Assembly: GCA_029265815.1 (NCBI GenBank) | Contig: JAJUGU010000004.1 | Location: forward strand, 124,001-188,000 | Source: Anaerolineaceae bacterium | GTDB taxonomy: Bacteria > Chloroflexota > Anaerolineae > Anaerolineales > Anaerolineaceae | Direction: 5' to 3' | DNA: 64,000 bases | Shown here: positions 18,565 through 26,517 of the stretch, one piece after another | Layout: each line of letters begins with the position of its first letter | Position numbering within the stretch: the first letter of the stretch is position 1 | Translations under genes and position numbers: made by a program | The notes under the pieces: generated by a model | The model's database searches: none | Seen by the model: the letters and a program-made list of their open reading frames with translations, nothing else | Told to the model about the DNA's origin: nothing

Positions 18565-18615
18565 TATAGAACAATTTTCCTAAATCTATTGACATTTTAG
18601 AATAATTGTTCTATA
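18565..18615. promoter_or_regulatory. Inverted-repeat operator over a promoter
   Basis: TATAGAACAATT (18565-18576) and its exact complement AATTGTTCTATA (18604-18615) bracket the -35 box and overlap the -10 box of the next gene. A further TAGAACAA at 18556-18563 is 11 bp, one helical turn, upstream of the left arm. This is the arrangement expected for a repressor site. Confidence 0.55.
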
Positions 18616-18617
18616 AT
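18589..18617 (+). promoter_or_regulatory. Perfect consensus sigma-70 promoter
   Basis: TTGACA (18589-18594) and TATAAT (18612-18617) are separated by exactly 17 bp, upstream of the membrane-protein gene at 18666. Confidence 0.8.
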
Positions 18618-18665
18618 GTGACTGTTCGATCTCATCAGAAGCGACACGATTCAGGAGGAACAGTC

Positions 18666-19391
18666 ATGAACTTGAACGCCACCCACTCAGGAACCCGCAA
18701 TCCTTTTCTATCACTTAGCCGGGTTAAAGTCCGCTCTAATACCGTTTACACGCTCATCATTGTCCTCGCTCTTGTGGCTTTTGAAGCCATTAATTACAGC
18801 ACTACTGCTTATGCATTAAGAGACCTGCTTGGCGATCTGCGCTTCGCTGGCATCCAATGGGCAACGCTGATGGCGCTGGCATTTTGCGGCCTGGATTTTG
18901 CCGGAATCGCCCGCCTGATCACCCAAAAAGAAAAATCTAACGACCGCAAGGAATCATGGTACCTCTTCAGCGCATGGCTGATCGCCGCCGCCTTCAACGC
19001 CACGCTCACCTGGTGGGGTGTTTCCATCGCAATTAATAATCACTCGCTGACCAGTTCACTGGTGGCTGACACTCAATACCTCACCACCATTGTCCCCGTG
19101 CTTGTCGCAGTGATGGTATGGGTGATCCGCGTTTTGATCATCGGCTCACTTACCTCGACCCTTGAACATCACCGCCCGGATCACAACCAGGGTGAAAGAC
19201 AACGCAGCGCAAGTTTCCCCATCAACCATCAAGCCCCCTCTACATCTGCCCATACCCAGTCTCAGAGCCAGCCAGTGAAACCTCTCGCAGCCAGACCTCT
19301 CCAGGGGCAGTCCTATCGGAATTACACCAGTGCCACCAATCAGAAACAGAACGGCTTCATGGTAGCAGAAAATCGCTCGCGCGATTTCTAA
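18666..19391 (+). CDS. Four-helix membrane protein of unknown function
   Basis: The ATG at 18666 has AGGAGG at a good distance; the listed ORF start at 18606 lies inside the -10 region. The 241-residue product has four predicted transmembrane helices (about 28-48, 62-82, 97-120, 137-160) and a polar, Gln/Ser-rich cytoplasmic tail. No family is recognised. It is the only gene here behind a perfect sigma-70 promoter, which is overlapped by an inverted repeat, so it should be strongly expressed when derepressed (inference). A clear terminator follows. Confidence 0.75.
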   Translation: MNLNATHSGTRNPFLSLSRVKVRSNTVYTLIIVLALVAFEAINYSTTAYALRDLLGDLRFAGIQWATLMALAFCGLDFAGIARLITQKEKSNDRKESWYLFSAWLIAAAFNATLTWWGVSIAINNHSLTSSLVADTQYLTTIVPVLVAVMVWVIRVLIIGSLTSTLEHHRPDHNQGERQRSASFPINHQAPSTSAHTQSQSQPVKPLAARPLQGQSYRNYTSATNQKQNGFMVAENRSRDF

Positions 19392-19416
19392 AAACAATTG
19401 AATACGCTTTGATCCA

Positions 19417-19449
19417 CTGAAGCAGCCCGCCCACCCCGGGCTGTTTCAG
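19417..19449 (+). terminator. Rho-independent terminator
   Basis: A 13-bp stem (CTGAAGCAGCCCG with its partner, one G-T pair) with a 7-nt loop is followed by TTAATTTT, ending the membrane-protein transcript. Confidence 0.8.
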
Positions 19450-19545
19450 TTAATTTTCCAAGTTCAATCCTTTAAATCAAAGAGTGCATCTTTTTTTCGA
19501 TTGATTGTGTTTCCGCGTTGTTTATGGAACCTCGATAAAGAAGGT

Positions 19546-19551
19546 TATAAT
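19546..19551 (+). promoter_or_regulatory. -10 box of leaderless rnd
   Basis: TATAAT is followed by 6 nt and the ATG at 19558; the ORF-track start at 19501 is upstream of it. Confidence 0.55.
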
Positions 19552-19557
19552 TTCTGC

Positions 19558-20697
19558 ATGATAGCGTTACCAGACACTGAACCGGTCTTGATTTCCAATC
19601 AGGATCATTTTTTTGACTTTATCAGGGCGATTCAGAACGAGCCCGTGCTTGCAGTGGATACCGAATCCAACAGCCTTTTTGCTTATCATGAAAAGGTCTG
19701 CCTGATCCAGATCGCTACCCCCGCGCAGGATTTTATCATCGACCCATTAACTGTTTTGGATATTTCGTTACTTTCTGCCATCTTTGCCAACCCAAAGCAG
19801 CAAAAAATTTTTCATGCCGCAGAATATGACCTGATATGTCTCAAACGCGATTATGGTTTCAAATTTGCAAATCTCTTTGATACCATGATCGCTGCTCGTA
19901 TTCTTGGAGAACCGCAGGTAGGTCTCGGTTCGCTGCTGGATTTTTACTTCGGAATAAAAGTGGATAAACGATTTCAGCGTGCCAACTGGGGAGTTCGCCC
20001 GCTCTCCAGAATAATGCTGGATTACGCGCGCATGGATACCCACTACCTTTTTGCATTAAAATCCATATTTGAAGAGAAGTTAAAACAGCGGGGGTTATGG
20101 GAGCTGGCAAAAGAAGATTTTGACATTCTTTGTCGGGTTGAACCGCCTGCCATTGAATCGAACGGCAAATCATGTTGGAAGATTTGCGGCGCAGCCCGCA
20201 TTAATGGCCGCCAGGCTGCCATTCTTCAGTCATTGTGCACCTACCGCGACCTGCAGGCGCGTAAGATGGACCTGCCGCATTTCAAAGTGCTTTCCAATGC
20301 TTTTCTCGTAGACCTTTGTCAGAACCCACCTCATTCAATTGAAGAGCTCAGAACAAAACGTGGTGCGACTGAACGCTTGATTAACAGGCACGGTGCCAAT
20401 TTACTCAAGGCGATCCAGCAGGGTGAAGACAGCCCACCGCTTAGCCGACAACCGAGTACGAGACCCAACGAGAAATATCTCAAGCGTCTTGAAAAATTAA
20501 AGGAGTGGCGAAAGCTGAAAGCCCAGGATTTGAAGATTGAATCAGATGTCGTGATCCCGAAAGACATCATGGAAAAAATCGCCGCGCTTAATCCTAAAAA
20601 CAAAGGGGATTTAAGAAAGATCATGCAGAGTACTCCCTGGCGGTTCAGGCATTACGGCGAATCCATTCTGAGTGAATTATCGAGTTTGGAGGAGTGA
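19558..20697 (+). CDS. rnd: Ribonuclease D-like 3'-5' exonuclease
   Basis: The DEDDy exonuclease motifs are present: VDTESNS (Exo I), HAAEYDLICL (Exo II) and YARMDTHYL (Exo III, YxxxD). Exo III is followed by HRDC-type helical domains that bind RNA. RNase D trims tRNA 3' ends and other structured RNAs. The ATG at 19558 gives 379 residues, usual for RNase D. Its TGA overlaps the ATG of the beta-CASP nuclease gene (TGATG), so two RNA-processing enzymes are translationally coupled. Confidence 0.9.
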   Translation: MIALPDTEPVLISNQDHFFDFIRAIQNEPVLAVDTESNSLFAYHEKVCLIQIATPAQDFIIDPLTVLDISLLSAIFANPKQQKIFHAAEYDLICLKRDYGFKFANLFDTMIAARILGEPQVGLGSLLDFYFGIKVDKRFQRANWGVRPLSRIMLDYARMDTHYLFALKSIFEEKLKQRGLWELAKEDFDILCRVEPPAIESNGKSCWKICGAARINGRQAAILQSLCTYRDLQARKMDLPHFKVLSNAFLVDLCQNPPHSIEELRTKRGATERLINRHGANLLKAIQQGEDSPPLSRQPSTRPNEKYLKRLEKLKEWRKLKAQDLKIESDVVIPKDIMEKIAALNPKNKGDLRKIMQSTPWRFRHYGESILSELSSLEE

Positions 20698-22091
20698 TGA
20701 AAATTACCTTCGATGGTGCAGCTCGCACAGTGACAGGTTCCAAATATTTAATAGAAGTCAATGGCAGCAAACTCCTGTTAGACTGCGGATTATTCCAGGG
20801 CAGACGCGCCGATACCTACCAGCGCAATCAGAATTTTTCGTTTGATCCCAAGACGATTGATGCCGTAATCCTTTCTCACGCGCATATCGATCATAGCGGC
20901 AACCTTCCCAACCTGGTCAAAAATGGGTTTAGCGGTCCAATTTACGCCACCCCTCCCACAGCCACTCTGGGCAATATCATGCTACAAGATGCAGGGTATA
21001 TTCAAGAATCAGATATCGAATATGTGAATAAAAAACGGGCGCGCCGCGGAGAACCGCCTGTAAAACCGCTCTATACGGTGGCGGATGCGGTAAAGGCGGT
21101 TGAACAATTCTATCCGATAAACTACAATGAATCCTTCTCGCCTGTGCCAGGAGTGGAAGTGCATTTCTATGAAGCTGGTCACATTCTTGGTTCAGCGGCT
21201 ATACGCCTCGACATCGATGACAAGGGTACCCATAAAAGTCTCTGGTTCTCAGGTGACATCGGCCGTAGTGATCTACCTCTGATCAACAGTCCAGTCTTAC
21301 CCTCAGACGTGGATTATTTGCTGATGGAGTGCACTTATGGTGATATGGAACACTTAACGGTTGAAGAGGCTTTCGAATCCTTCAAAGTGGCAGTAAAAAA
21401 GACTTTTAAACGCGGTGGAAAGGTGATTATCCCCGCCTTTGCAGTAGGGCGCACGCAGGAAATTGTTTTCTTCTTGAACCGTCTCATTTCAGAGGGTGAA
21501 ATACCCGCCATTCCTGTTTATGTCGATAGCCCCCTGGCCGTTGAGGCATCAAAGATATTCCGGCAATATCCAGAATACTTTGATGCTGAAACCAATGCCT
21601 TCATCCGTGAAAACCATCATCCCGCTCTGGATTTCAAAGCCCTCACATACATCAATTCAGTTGAGGAATCCAAAGCGCTCAACAACAAACACGAACCCAT
21701 GGTGATCATCTCGGCTTCGGGCATGGCCGAAACCGGGCGCATCTTACACCACTTGAAGAACAATGTGGAGAATCCCCGGAATATGATCCTCATTGTCGGC
21801 TGGCAGGCACCCGACACCCTTGGCCGCCGGCTGGTAGAAGGCGCTAAAGAACTGCGAATTTTTGGCCAACTTTTTGAAGTACGCGCCGAAGTACAAATCA
21901 TCAGTGGGCTTTCTGCTCACGCCGGCCAGGATTTCTTATTAAAATACGCCGCTGCCGTCAACGGACGTGTGAAAAAGATCTACCTGGTGCACGGCGAAGA
22001 AGATGCAGCGACGGCCTTTATGGCCAAGCTGAAAGAAAATGGGATTGGCCCGTTTGAATACCCGGTTTTAAATGACACAGTGGAGTTTTAG
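20697..22091 (+). CDS. MBL-fold beta-CASP ribonuclease
   Basis: The metallo-beta-lactamase motif HAHIDH and the later HILGSAAI and SGDIGRSD motifs are intact. The beta-CASP cap carries VGRTQEI, the SASGMAETGR loop and a final SAHAG motif. This family (YSH1/CPSF73-like, 464 residues here) degrades or processes RNA with zinc. It is coupled to rnd by a 1-nt overlap, with TTGGAGG ahead of the ATG. Both may act in RNA maturation or decay. Confidence 0.9.
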   Translation: MKITFDGAARTVTGSKYLIEVNGSKLLLDCGLFQGRRADTYQRNQNFSFDPKTIDAVILSHAHIDHSGNLPNLVKNGFSGPIYATPPTATLGNIMLQDAGYIQESDIEYVNKKRARRGEPPVKPLYTVADAVKAVEQFYPINYNESFSPVPGVEVHFYEAGHILGSAAIRLDIDDKGTHKSLWFSGDIGRSDLPLINSPVLPSDVDYLLMECTYGDMEHLTVEEAFESFKVAVKKTFKRGGKVIIPAFAVGRTQEIVFFLNRLISEGEIPAIPVYVDSPLAVEASKIFRQYPEYFDAETNAFIRENHHPALDFKALTYINSVEESKALNNKHEPMVIISASGMAETGRILHHLKNNVENPRNMILIVGWQAPDTLGRRLVEGAKELRIFGQLFEVRAEVQIISGLSAHAGQDFLLKYAAAVNGRVKKIYLVHGEEDAATAFMAKLKENGIGPFEYPVLNDTVEF

Positions 22092-22102
22092 CCGAATTCA
22101 GG

Positions 22103-22108
22103 TATAAT
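22103..22108 (+). promoter_or_regulatory. -10 box of tRNA-Ser gene
   Basis: TATAAT lies 10 nt before the first base of the tRNA. Confidence 0.6.
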
Positions 22109-22118
22109 TCCCTTCGCT

Positions 22119-22206
22119 GGAGAGGTGCCGGAGTGGTTGAACGGGGCGGTCTCGAAAACCGTTATGGCTCTCGTGGTCATCGTGGGTTCGAATCCCACCC
22201 TCTCCG
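22119..22206 (+). tRNA. tRNA-Ser (anticodon CGA)
   Basis: The acceptor stem GGAGAGG pairs with CCTCTCC. The anticodon loop is CTCGAAA with anticodon CGA at 22153-22155, reading UCG. A long variable arm and the T-arm GTGGGTTCGAATCCCAC follow. The 88-nt length is typical of class II tRNA-Ser. The CCA end is not encoded in full. Confidence 0.95.
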
Positions 22207-22251
22207 CCTGAAAACAAGTCTGCGAGGGTGCACAGTTCGCGACCCTCTCCG
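22197..22251. repeat. 55-bp direct repeat, copy 1 (includes tRNA-Ser 3' end)
   Basis: This copy begins in the tRNA acceptor stem (ACCCTCTCCGCCTG) and continues 45 bp downstream. Copy 2 at 22319-22373 differs at one base, and the period is 122 bp. Confidence 0.85.
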
Positions 22252-22318
22252 CCTTTTCATTTAATTTTGCCAATTTTATTCGGGTTCGAATCCTCACTCC
22301 CGTAGGGAGTGCTTCGCG

Positions 22319-22373
22319 ACCCTCTCCGCCTGAAAACAAGTCTGCGAGGGTGCACAGTTCGCGGCCCTCTCCG
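22319..22373. repeat. 55-bp direct repeat, copy 2
   Basis: It repeats copy 1 with one A-to-G change. A T-arm-like GGGTTCGAATCC lies just upstream at about 22282, so the duplicated unit probably included more of the tRNA 3' half. It could be a tandem duplication or the remnant of an integration at the tRNA. No integrase is nearby. Confidence 0.85.
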
Positions 22374-22477
22374 TTAATCGAATATTTCCCAATATCCATA
22401 CACAGAATTTCGTCCCATTTTATACGCATCATTTATTGTTTGATATAATAGAACATATTTTCGTTACGGAGCGGCAC

Positions 22478-23698
22478 ATGTCGATCCTCACACTCAATTT
22501 GCATCAGGCACGGTTGATCAACCTCGAAGCTCAAGGATTGCTCACCCCACCTATCTCTCCGGCAACCAAGACAGATGTTCTGAACGCCATTCGGCGTATG
22601 GGTGTTTTACAAATCGATACCATTCATGTGGTCGCGCGCAGCCCATACTTCGTGCTCTTCAGCCGTGTGGGCAATTATCAACCCGGCTGGCTGGATGAAC
22701 TCCAGGCAGAGAAATCCATTCTTGAACAATGGGCTCATGAAGCCAGCTTTATACCAGTGGAAGATTACCCCCTCCACCGCCAGCGCACCTTAGAAGGATC
22801 GCGCCGCGCTTATTTCCACGGCTGGGCTGTGGAAAACTGGGAAAAAGTGACTGCGGTTCTAGATGCAGTGCAAAACAACGGGGCAATGCGCTCTGCTGAT
22901 TTCAAGACTGAGAAACACCCTGGCGGCTGGTGGAACTGGAAATTCGAAAAAGCTGCTTTGGAATACTGGTTCAACGAGGGCAAACTGCTGGTCGTCAAGC
23001 GAGAGAATTTTCAGCGGATCTACGACTTACACGAACGCGTATTCCCCGATTGGAACGATTCACTTCTACCAACTGCAAACGAGGTTTATCGTCAATTAAT
23101 CTTTAAAACGGTACGCGCCCTCGGAGTGGCTCGCCCTGCATGGATCGCAGACTATTTTCGAGTTAATAAAAAAACCGCCGCCAGCCTGCTGCCAGAACTG
23201 ATTAATTCCGGCCAGGTATGCGAGGTTGCCGTTGATGGATGGGCAGAACCTGCGCTGTACCTTCCCGAACAGGAAGCTTTGTTTCACGCTGCGATAGAAG
23301 GCCGTCTTGAACCGTCTCACACCACCCTGCTTTCTCCCTTTGATCCACTCGTGTGGGATCGTGCAAGAACACGGCAGTTATTCAATTTTGATTTTTCTAT
23401 CGAATGCTATCTTCCGGCAGAAAAACGCATTTATGGCTATTTTCCTCTGCCCATCCTTCATAATGGTGAATTAATTGGCCGGCTGGATGCAAAGGCACAC
23501 CGTAAAGAAGGTTTCTTTGAAATTAAATCGGTCTATTTTGAGAAAAAAATCAACCCAACTAAAGAAATGGTTAATGCCCTCGTAAACGCTGTGACGACCT
23601 GTGCTGCCTGGCACAAGACCCCGCAAGTCGTCCTATCACGATGCGACCCTTCTGAATTTGAACCCCTTTTACGATCTGCTCTTGCCGCTTTCGGATAG
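22478..23698 (+). CDS. YcaQ/AlkX-type winged-helix DNA glycosylase
   Basis: The 406-residue protein is of the HTH_42 (winged-helix) family, whose characterised members AlkZ and YcaQ are DNA glycosylases that unhook interstrand cross-links or remove bulky alkylations. The catalytic signature QxD of the YcaQ branch is visible in VLQIDTIHVVARS. HEASF and the later SPFDPLVWDR are other family hallmarks. The ATG at 22478 has GGAG 6 nt upstream; the listed start 14 codons earlier is in the promoter region. Confidence 0.88.
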   Translation: MSILTLNLHQARLINLEAQGLLTPPISPATKTDVLNAIRRMGVLQIDTIHVVARSPYFVLFSRVGNYQPGWLDELQAEKSILEQWAHEASFIPVEDYPLHRQRTLEGSRRAYFHGWAVENWEKVTAVLDAVQNNGAMRSADFKTEKHPGGWWNWKFEKAALEYWFNEGKLLVVKRENFQRIYDLHERVFPDWNDSLLPTANEVYRQLIFKTVRALGVARPAWIADYFRVNKKTAASLLPELINSGQVCEVAVDGWAEPALYLPEQEALFHAAIEGRLEPSHTTLLSPFDPLVWDRARTRQLFNFDFSIECYLPAEKRIYGYFPLPILHNGELIGRLDAKAHRKEGFFEIKSVYFEKKINPTKEMVNALVNAVTTCAAWHKTPQVVLSRCDPSEFEPLLRSALAAFG

Positions 23699-23729
23699 TT
23701 AATTTTTCGATTTTGCTCAGTTAAAAAAG

Positions 23730-23753
23730 CCCCGGCTATTAAGTTCACCGGGG
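23730..23753 (-). terminator. Terminator of SWIM protein gene
   Basis: CCCCGG/CCGGGG stem with a 12-nt loop; on the minus strand it is followed by six T residues. Confidence 0.75.
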
Positions 23754-23775
23754 TCATGATGAGTATGCAGAAGAA

Positions 23776-24024
23776 TTAATTAACAGCCACCGGTGAAGGA
23801 GCGGTCATCCCTTCGAGGATGGTTTCAAGCGACATGGTATGTACGCAGCGACCGCGAGTTCTAAAATACTCACAATCGCAGGTCCAAATTCCATTTTCAT
23901 AATACACTTCGTGAGAGTTATTGTCACCTTTCACAGTAACTTTGAAGGAATGAAACTCGAAGCGCTCGCGTTCTTGAGCGTATCGTTTGGCTTTTTCGAT
24001 CTTTCCGATCATACTGTAATCCAT
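23776..24024 (-). CDS. Small SWIM zinc-finger protein
   Basis: This 82-residue protein carries a SWIM motif, CDCEYFRTRGRCVH (CxC...CxH), near its middle. SWIM fingers bind zinc and mediate DNA or protein contacts; stand-alone versions of this size are common and uncharacterised. The ATG at 24024 is preceded by AAAGGAG at 7-9 nt, so the 14 extra N-terminal residues of the listed ORF are excluded. A terminator follows on the same strand. Confidence 0.8.
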   Translation of the reverse strand: MDYSMIGKIEKAKRYAQERERFEFHSFKVTVKGDNNSHEVYYENGIWTCDCEYFRTRGRCVHTMSLETILEGMTAPSPVAVN

Positions 24025-24058
24025 TAGGTGTATCTCCTTTTCAAGGATATATAAACAA

Positions 24059-24087
24059 AAAGGCACGCAGAATTACAGCGTGCCTTT
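24059..24087 (-). terminator. Terminator downstream of GNAT gene
   Basis: A 10-bp perfect stem (AAAGGCACGC/GCGTGCCTTT) with a 9-nt loop is followed on the minus strand by TTTTTGTTT, about 110 nt after the acetyltransferase stop. Confidence 0.75.
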
Positions 24088-24198
24088 CATCGAGTACTAA
24101 CGAATTGTGAAGCCAAAACTCGCATATCGATCAAGTCTCCTACATTTGTAATATAGTAGTCGATTAATCCGTGTTTGTCAACAATACCTACTCTACAA

Positions 24199-24669
24199 TT
24201 ACTCTACATTATTAAACTCAGGCAGTCGTTTCTCCATTACAAGTGCGTCTTCGCCGCCTTCATAATATCCTATCCAGACATCTTTATGATGATACCCACA
24301 CTTCAAATATAGCGCTTGTGCTTGAACATTTGATCGGCGGACGGAAAGTTTAACATACGGCATACCCATTTCTTGCTCACAAGCCCTGAGCAATGCTTCT
24401 GCGATCCCTTGCCTTCTGAACTCGGGAAGCACCGCCAGAGTTGTGATCCACCCCACCCTTTGATTGCGCTTTACCTCCCCACCAGTGAAACCAACCATAC
24501 GGCCTTCATACACAGCCTTAATGCGCACAAGCCCAGGTAGAATCAATGCTGCGATTTGTTCGATAAGAGGCCACGCATCCAGTGGAAAGCAGGCTTTTTC
24601 CATTTCCCCCATTTGCTGCAGGTCGCTAATTGTTGCATGAGCCAATTCAAAATTAATTTTGGATGCCAT
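24199..24669 (-). CDS. GNAT-family N-acetyltransferase (RimI-like)
   Basis: The acetyl-CoA binding motif is visible as VLPEFRRQGIAEALL (Q/RxxGxG/A), preceded by the beta-4 strand WITTLAV and followed by LSVRRSNVQAQALYLKCGY, which resembles RimI-type protein N-terminal acetyltransferases. The ATG at 24669 gives 156 residues; the TTG at 24705 in the ORF track falls within a 12-bp hairpin and is unlikely. The target cannot be read from sequence. Confidence 0.82.
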   Translation of the reverse strand: MASKINFELAHATISDLQQMGEMEKACFPLDAWPLIEQIAALILPGLVRIKAVYEGRMVGFTGGEVKRNQRVGWITTLAVLPEFRRQGIAEALLRACEQEMGMPYVKLSVRRSNVQAQALYLKCGYHHKDVWIGYYEGGEDALVMEKRLPEFNNVE

Positions 24670-24680
24670 GTCGTTGAGAA

Positions 24681-24712
24681 AAGTGGGTTGGGATTCGATA
24701 CCCAACCCACTT
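24681..24712 (-). terminator. Terminator or attenuator hairpin between stomatin and GNAT genes
   Basis: A perfect 12-bp stem (AAGTGGGTTGGG and complement) with an 8-nt loop is followed on the minus strand by TTTTCTC. It lies 22 nt after the stomatin stop and 11 nt before the GNAT ATG. Confidence 0.65.
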
Positions 24713-24734
24713 CGAAAATGATTGGTTACCCGGC

Positions 24735-25646
24735 TTACTTTTCCTTGGTTTCACTCTTCTTCACGAAATCACCAAGCAGGCTGGTGAATTCCATTGGGAA
24801 GATGTACTTGGTAGATGCACCCTGCGCCATATTTTTGAGGGTTTCGAAGTATTGCAGGGTCATCGTCTTTTGATCGATATCCTTGGCTGCGGCAAAGATC
24901 GCCTTGAGTGCCTGCTGGTAACCCTCTGCCTGAAGAATTTGAGCCTGCCGGTTGCCTTCTGCCCTGAGGATCGCAGCCTGCTTTTCACCTTCAGCTTTGA
25001 GGATGTTGGACTGCTTTTCACCCTGTGCCACATTAATGGCTGCTTCGCGTGTACCGGTGGATTCCGTCACAACCGCGCGGCGTGTTCGTTCTGCAGTCAA
25101 CTGCCGGTTCATCGATTCTTGAACATCACGCGGAGGAACGATCTCACGAATTTCCACATTGGTCACCTTGACACCCCAGCGTTCAGTCACTTCATCTAGG
25201 CGGGCGCGTAAAGATGTATTGATTTTTTCGCGCTCAGAAAGCACACCATCAAGCATAATACCGCCAATCACCGAACGCAGGGTGGTAGTGGCAATACCCT
25301 GTGCTGCGAGTTCAAAATTCTGAACCTGCAAAACAGATTGCACAGGATCGAATACCTTGTAATACCACAGGAAATCGATTGAAATAGGTGCGTTATCCTG
25401 CGTGATGGAAGTCTGCGCGGGTATCTCACGCACCTGTTCGCGCAGATCAACCGTGACCGGGCGATCAATGAACGGGATCAGCAACACCAGACCTGGACCC
25501 TTGGCACCGATGCAGCGCCCAAGCCTGAAGACAACCACGCGGCGGTACTCGGGGACAATTTTAATGGCGGCTGCCAGAAAAATGACCACCAGAATAACGA
25601 CGATGCCGATCAAACAATAGACTAGTACCTGTCCTTCACCAAACAA
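24735..25646 (-). CDS. SPFH/band-7 protein (stomatin/slipin type)
   Basis: One N-terminal hydrophobic hairpin (about 8-30) is followed by an SPFH domain (about 30-190, with FRLGRCIGAKGPGLVLLIPFID typical of slipins) and a coiled, Ala/Glu-rich tail with repeated ILKAEGEKQA units. Stomatins form oligomers on membrane microdomains. The TTG start is supported by AGGAGG at 8-9 nt. It lies 42 nt downstream of the NfeD gene, the classical stomatin-NfeD pairing. Confidence 0.9.
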   Translation of the reverse strand: MFGEGQVLVYCLIGIVVILVVIFLAAAIKIVPEYRRVVVFRLGRCIGAKGPGLVLLIPFIDRPVTVDLREQVREIPAQTSITQDNAPISIDFLWYYKVFDPVQSVLQVQNFELAAQGIATTTLRSVIGGIMLDGVLSEREKINTSLRARLDEVTERWGVKVTNVEIREIVPPRDVQESMNRQLTAERTRRAVVTESTGTREAAINVAQGEKQSNILKAEGEKQAAILRAEGNRQAQILQAEGYQQALKAIFAAAKDIDQKTMTLQYFETLKNMAQGASTKYIFPMEFTSLLGDFVKKSETKEK

Positions 25647-25688
25647 CTTTACACCTCCTGTTTTTTAATTCGGATGATTCACGTATTT

Positions 25689-26291
25689 TTACTGCTTATC
25701 TTTTACAGGCTCCACCAGCAGGAGCAAACCTTCTCTGCCTGTCACCCTGGCCAGTGCGCCTTTTCGAATCGGTTCCTGACTGCGGGCAGTCCACTCTTCC
25801 CCGCCAACATAGATCGTACCCTCATAATGTATATCTGTGCGGGCTTCACCAGTTTTGCCAATCAAGATGCTGAGATCCTGTGCGGGGGTCATTTTCAGAG
25901 CCTCAATGCCTTTTCTTGCAATGATCCACAACAATCCCACCGCTATGATACTCACCACCGTGGCCAACGCCGGGTGAATAGCGGGGGCACCCGAGTCGAC
26001 GCGGAAGAGAAAAACTGATCCAACCACAATGGAAGCAACCGCAGGAATAAGCAATATCCAGCGTTTGTACTTCCGCAGTGCAAGAAGAAAGGGTGCTACA
26101 CCTACCACCAAAAGAATGAGAGCCCAAAGATTGATCGGCAGCGTATAAACAGCATATCCAGCGAACCCGATGGCGATCAATACCCCCACTTCCAGAAACC
26201 CCGTACCTGGCGTGAAAAGCGCCAGAACACCGAGAATAAAACCAATGACGAGGATCAGGTAGGCAACATTCGGATCAATTAGTAAGTTCAT
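25689..26291 (-). CDS. NfeD-like membrane protein
   Basis: The 200-residue protein has four to five transmembrane helices (within about 8-130) and a C-terminal soluble OB-fold (about 138-195, LIGKTGEARTDIHYEGTIYVGGEEW), the NfeD1b layout without the serine protease domain. NfeD proteins assist stomatins. The ATG has AAAGGA upstream, and the gene heads the stomatin operon. Confidence 0.88.
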   Translation of the reverse strand: MNLLIDPNVAYLILVIGFILGVLALFTPGTGFLEVGVLIAIGFAGYAVYTLPINLWALILLVVGVAPFLLALRKYKRWILLIPAVASIVVGSVFLFRVDSGAPAIHPALATVVSIIAVGLLWIIARKGIEALKMTPAQDLSILIGKTGEARTDIHYEGTIYVGGEEWTARSQEPIRKGALARVTGREGLLLLVEPVKDKQ

Positions 26292-26517
26292 TTTTTCCTT
26301 TCGATTTCTCCCTTATTCATTCTACACTACTCTCATGCCTTTGTATGACACATTTCAATACACAATTCAATTATAAAGATTATTTATCTTTTTTATATCA
26401 GAAACCAGCAAAACAATAGACCGTGCTTTCTCATTCAACTTGTAATACACCAGACTTTATGAAATAATACTTTAACTATTTCTCCTTTCAAACTACCTGC
26501 TTAAAAGGGGTTTTACT

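Noticed and set aside
18565-18615. LexA-type SOS box (AGAAC...GTTCT)
   Set aside because: The half-sites are 27 bp apart, not a compact palindrome, so a LexA site is not supported.
22088-22432. ORF of 114 codons on the minus strand
   Set aside because: It runs antisense through tRNA-Ser and its repeats; the peptide ERVGFEPTMTTRAITVFETAPFNHSG is the well-known false translation of tRNA-Ser.
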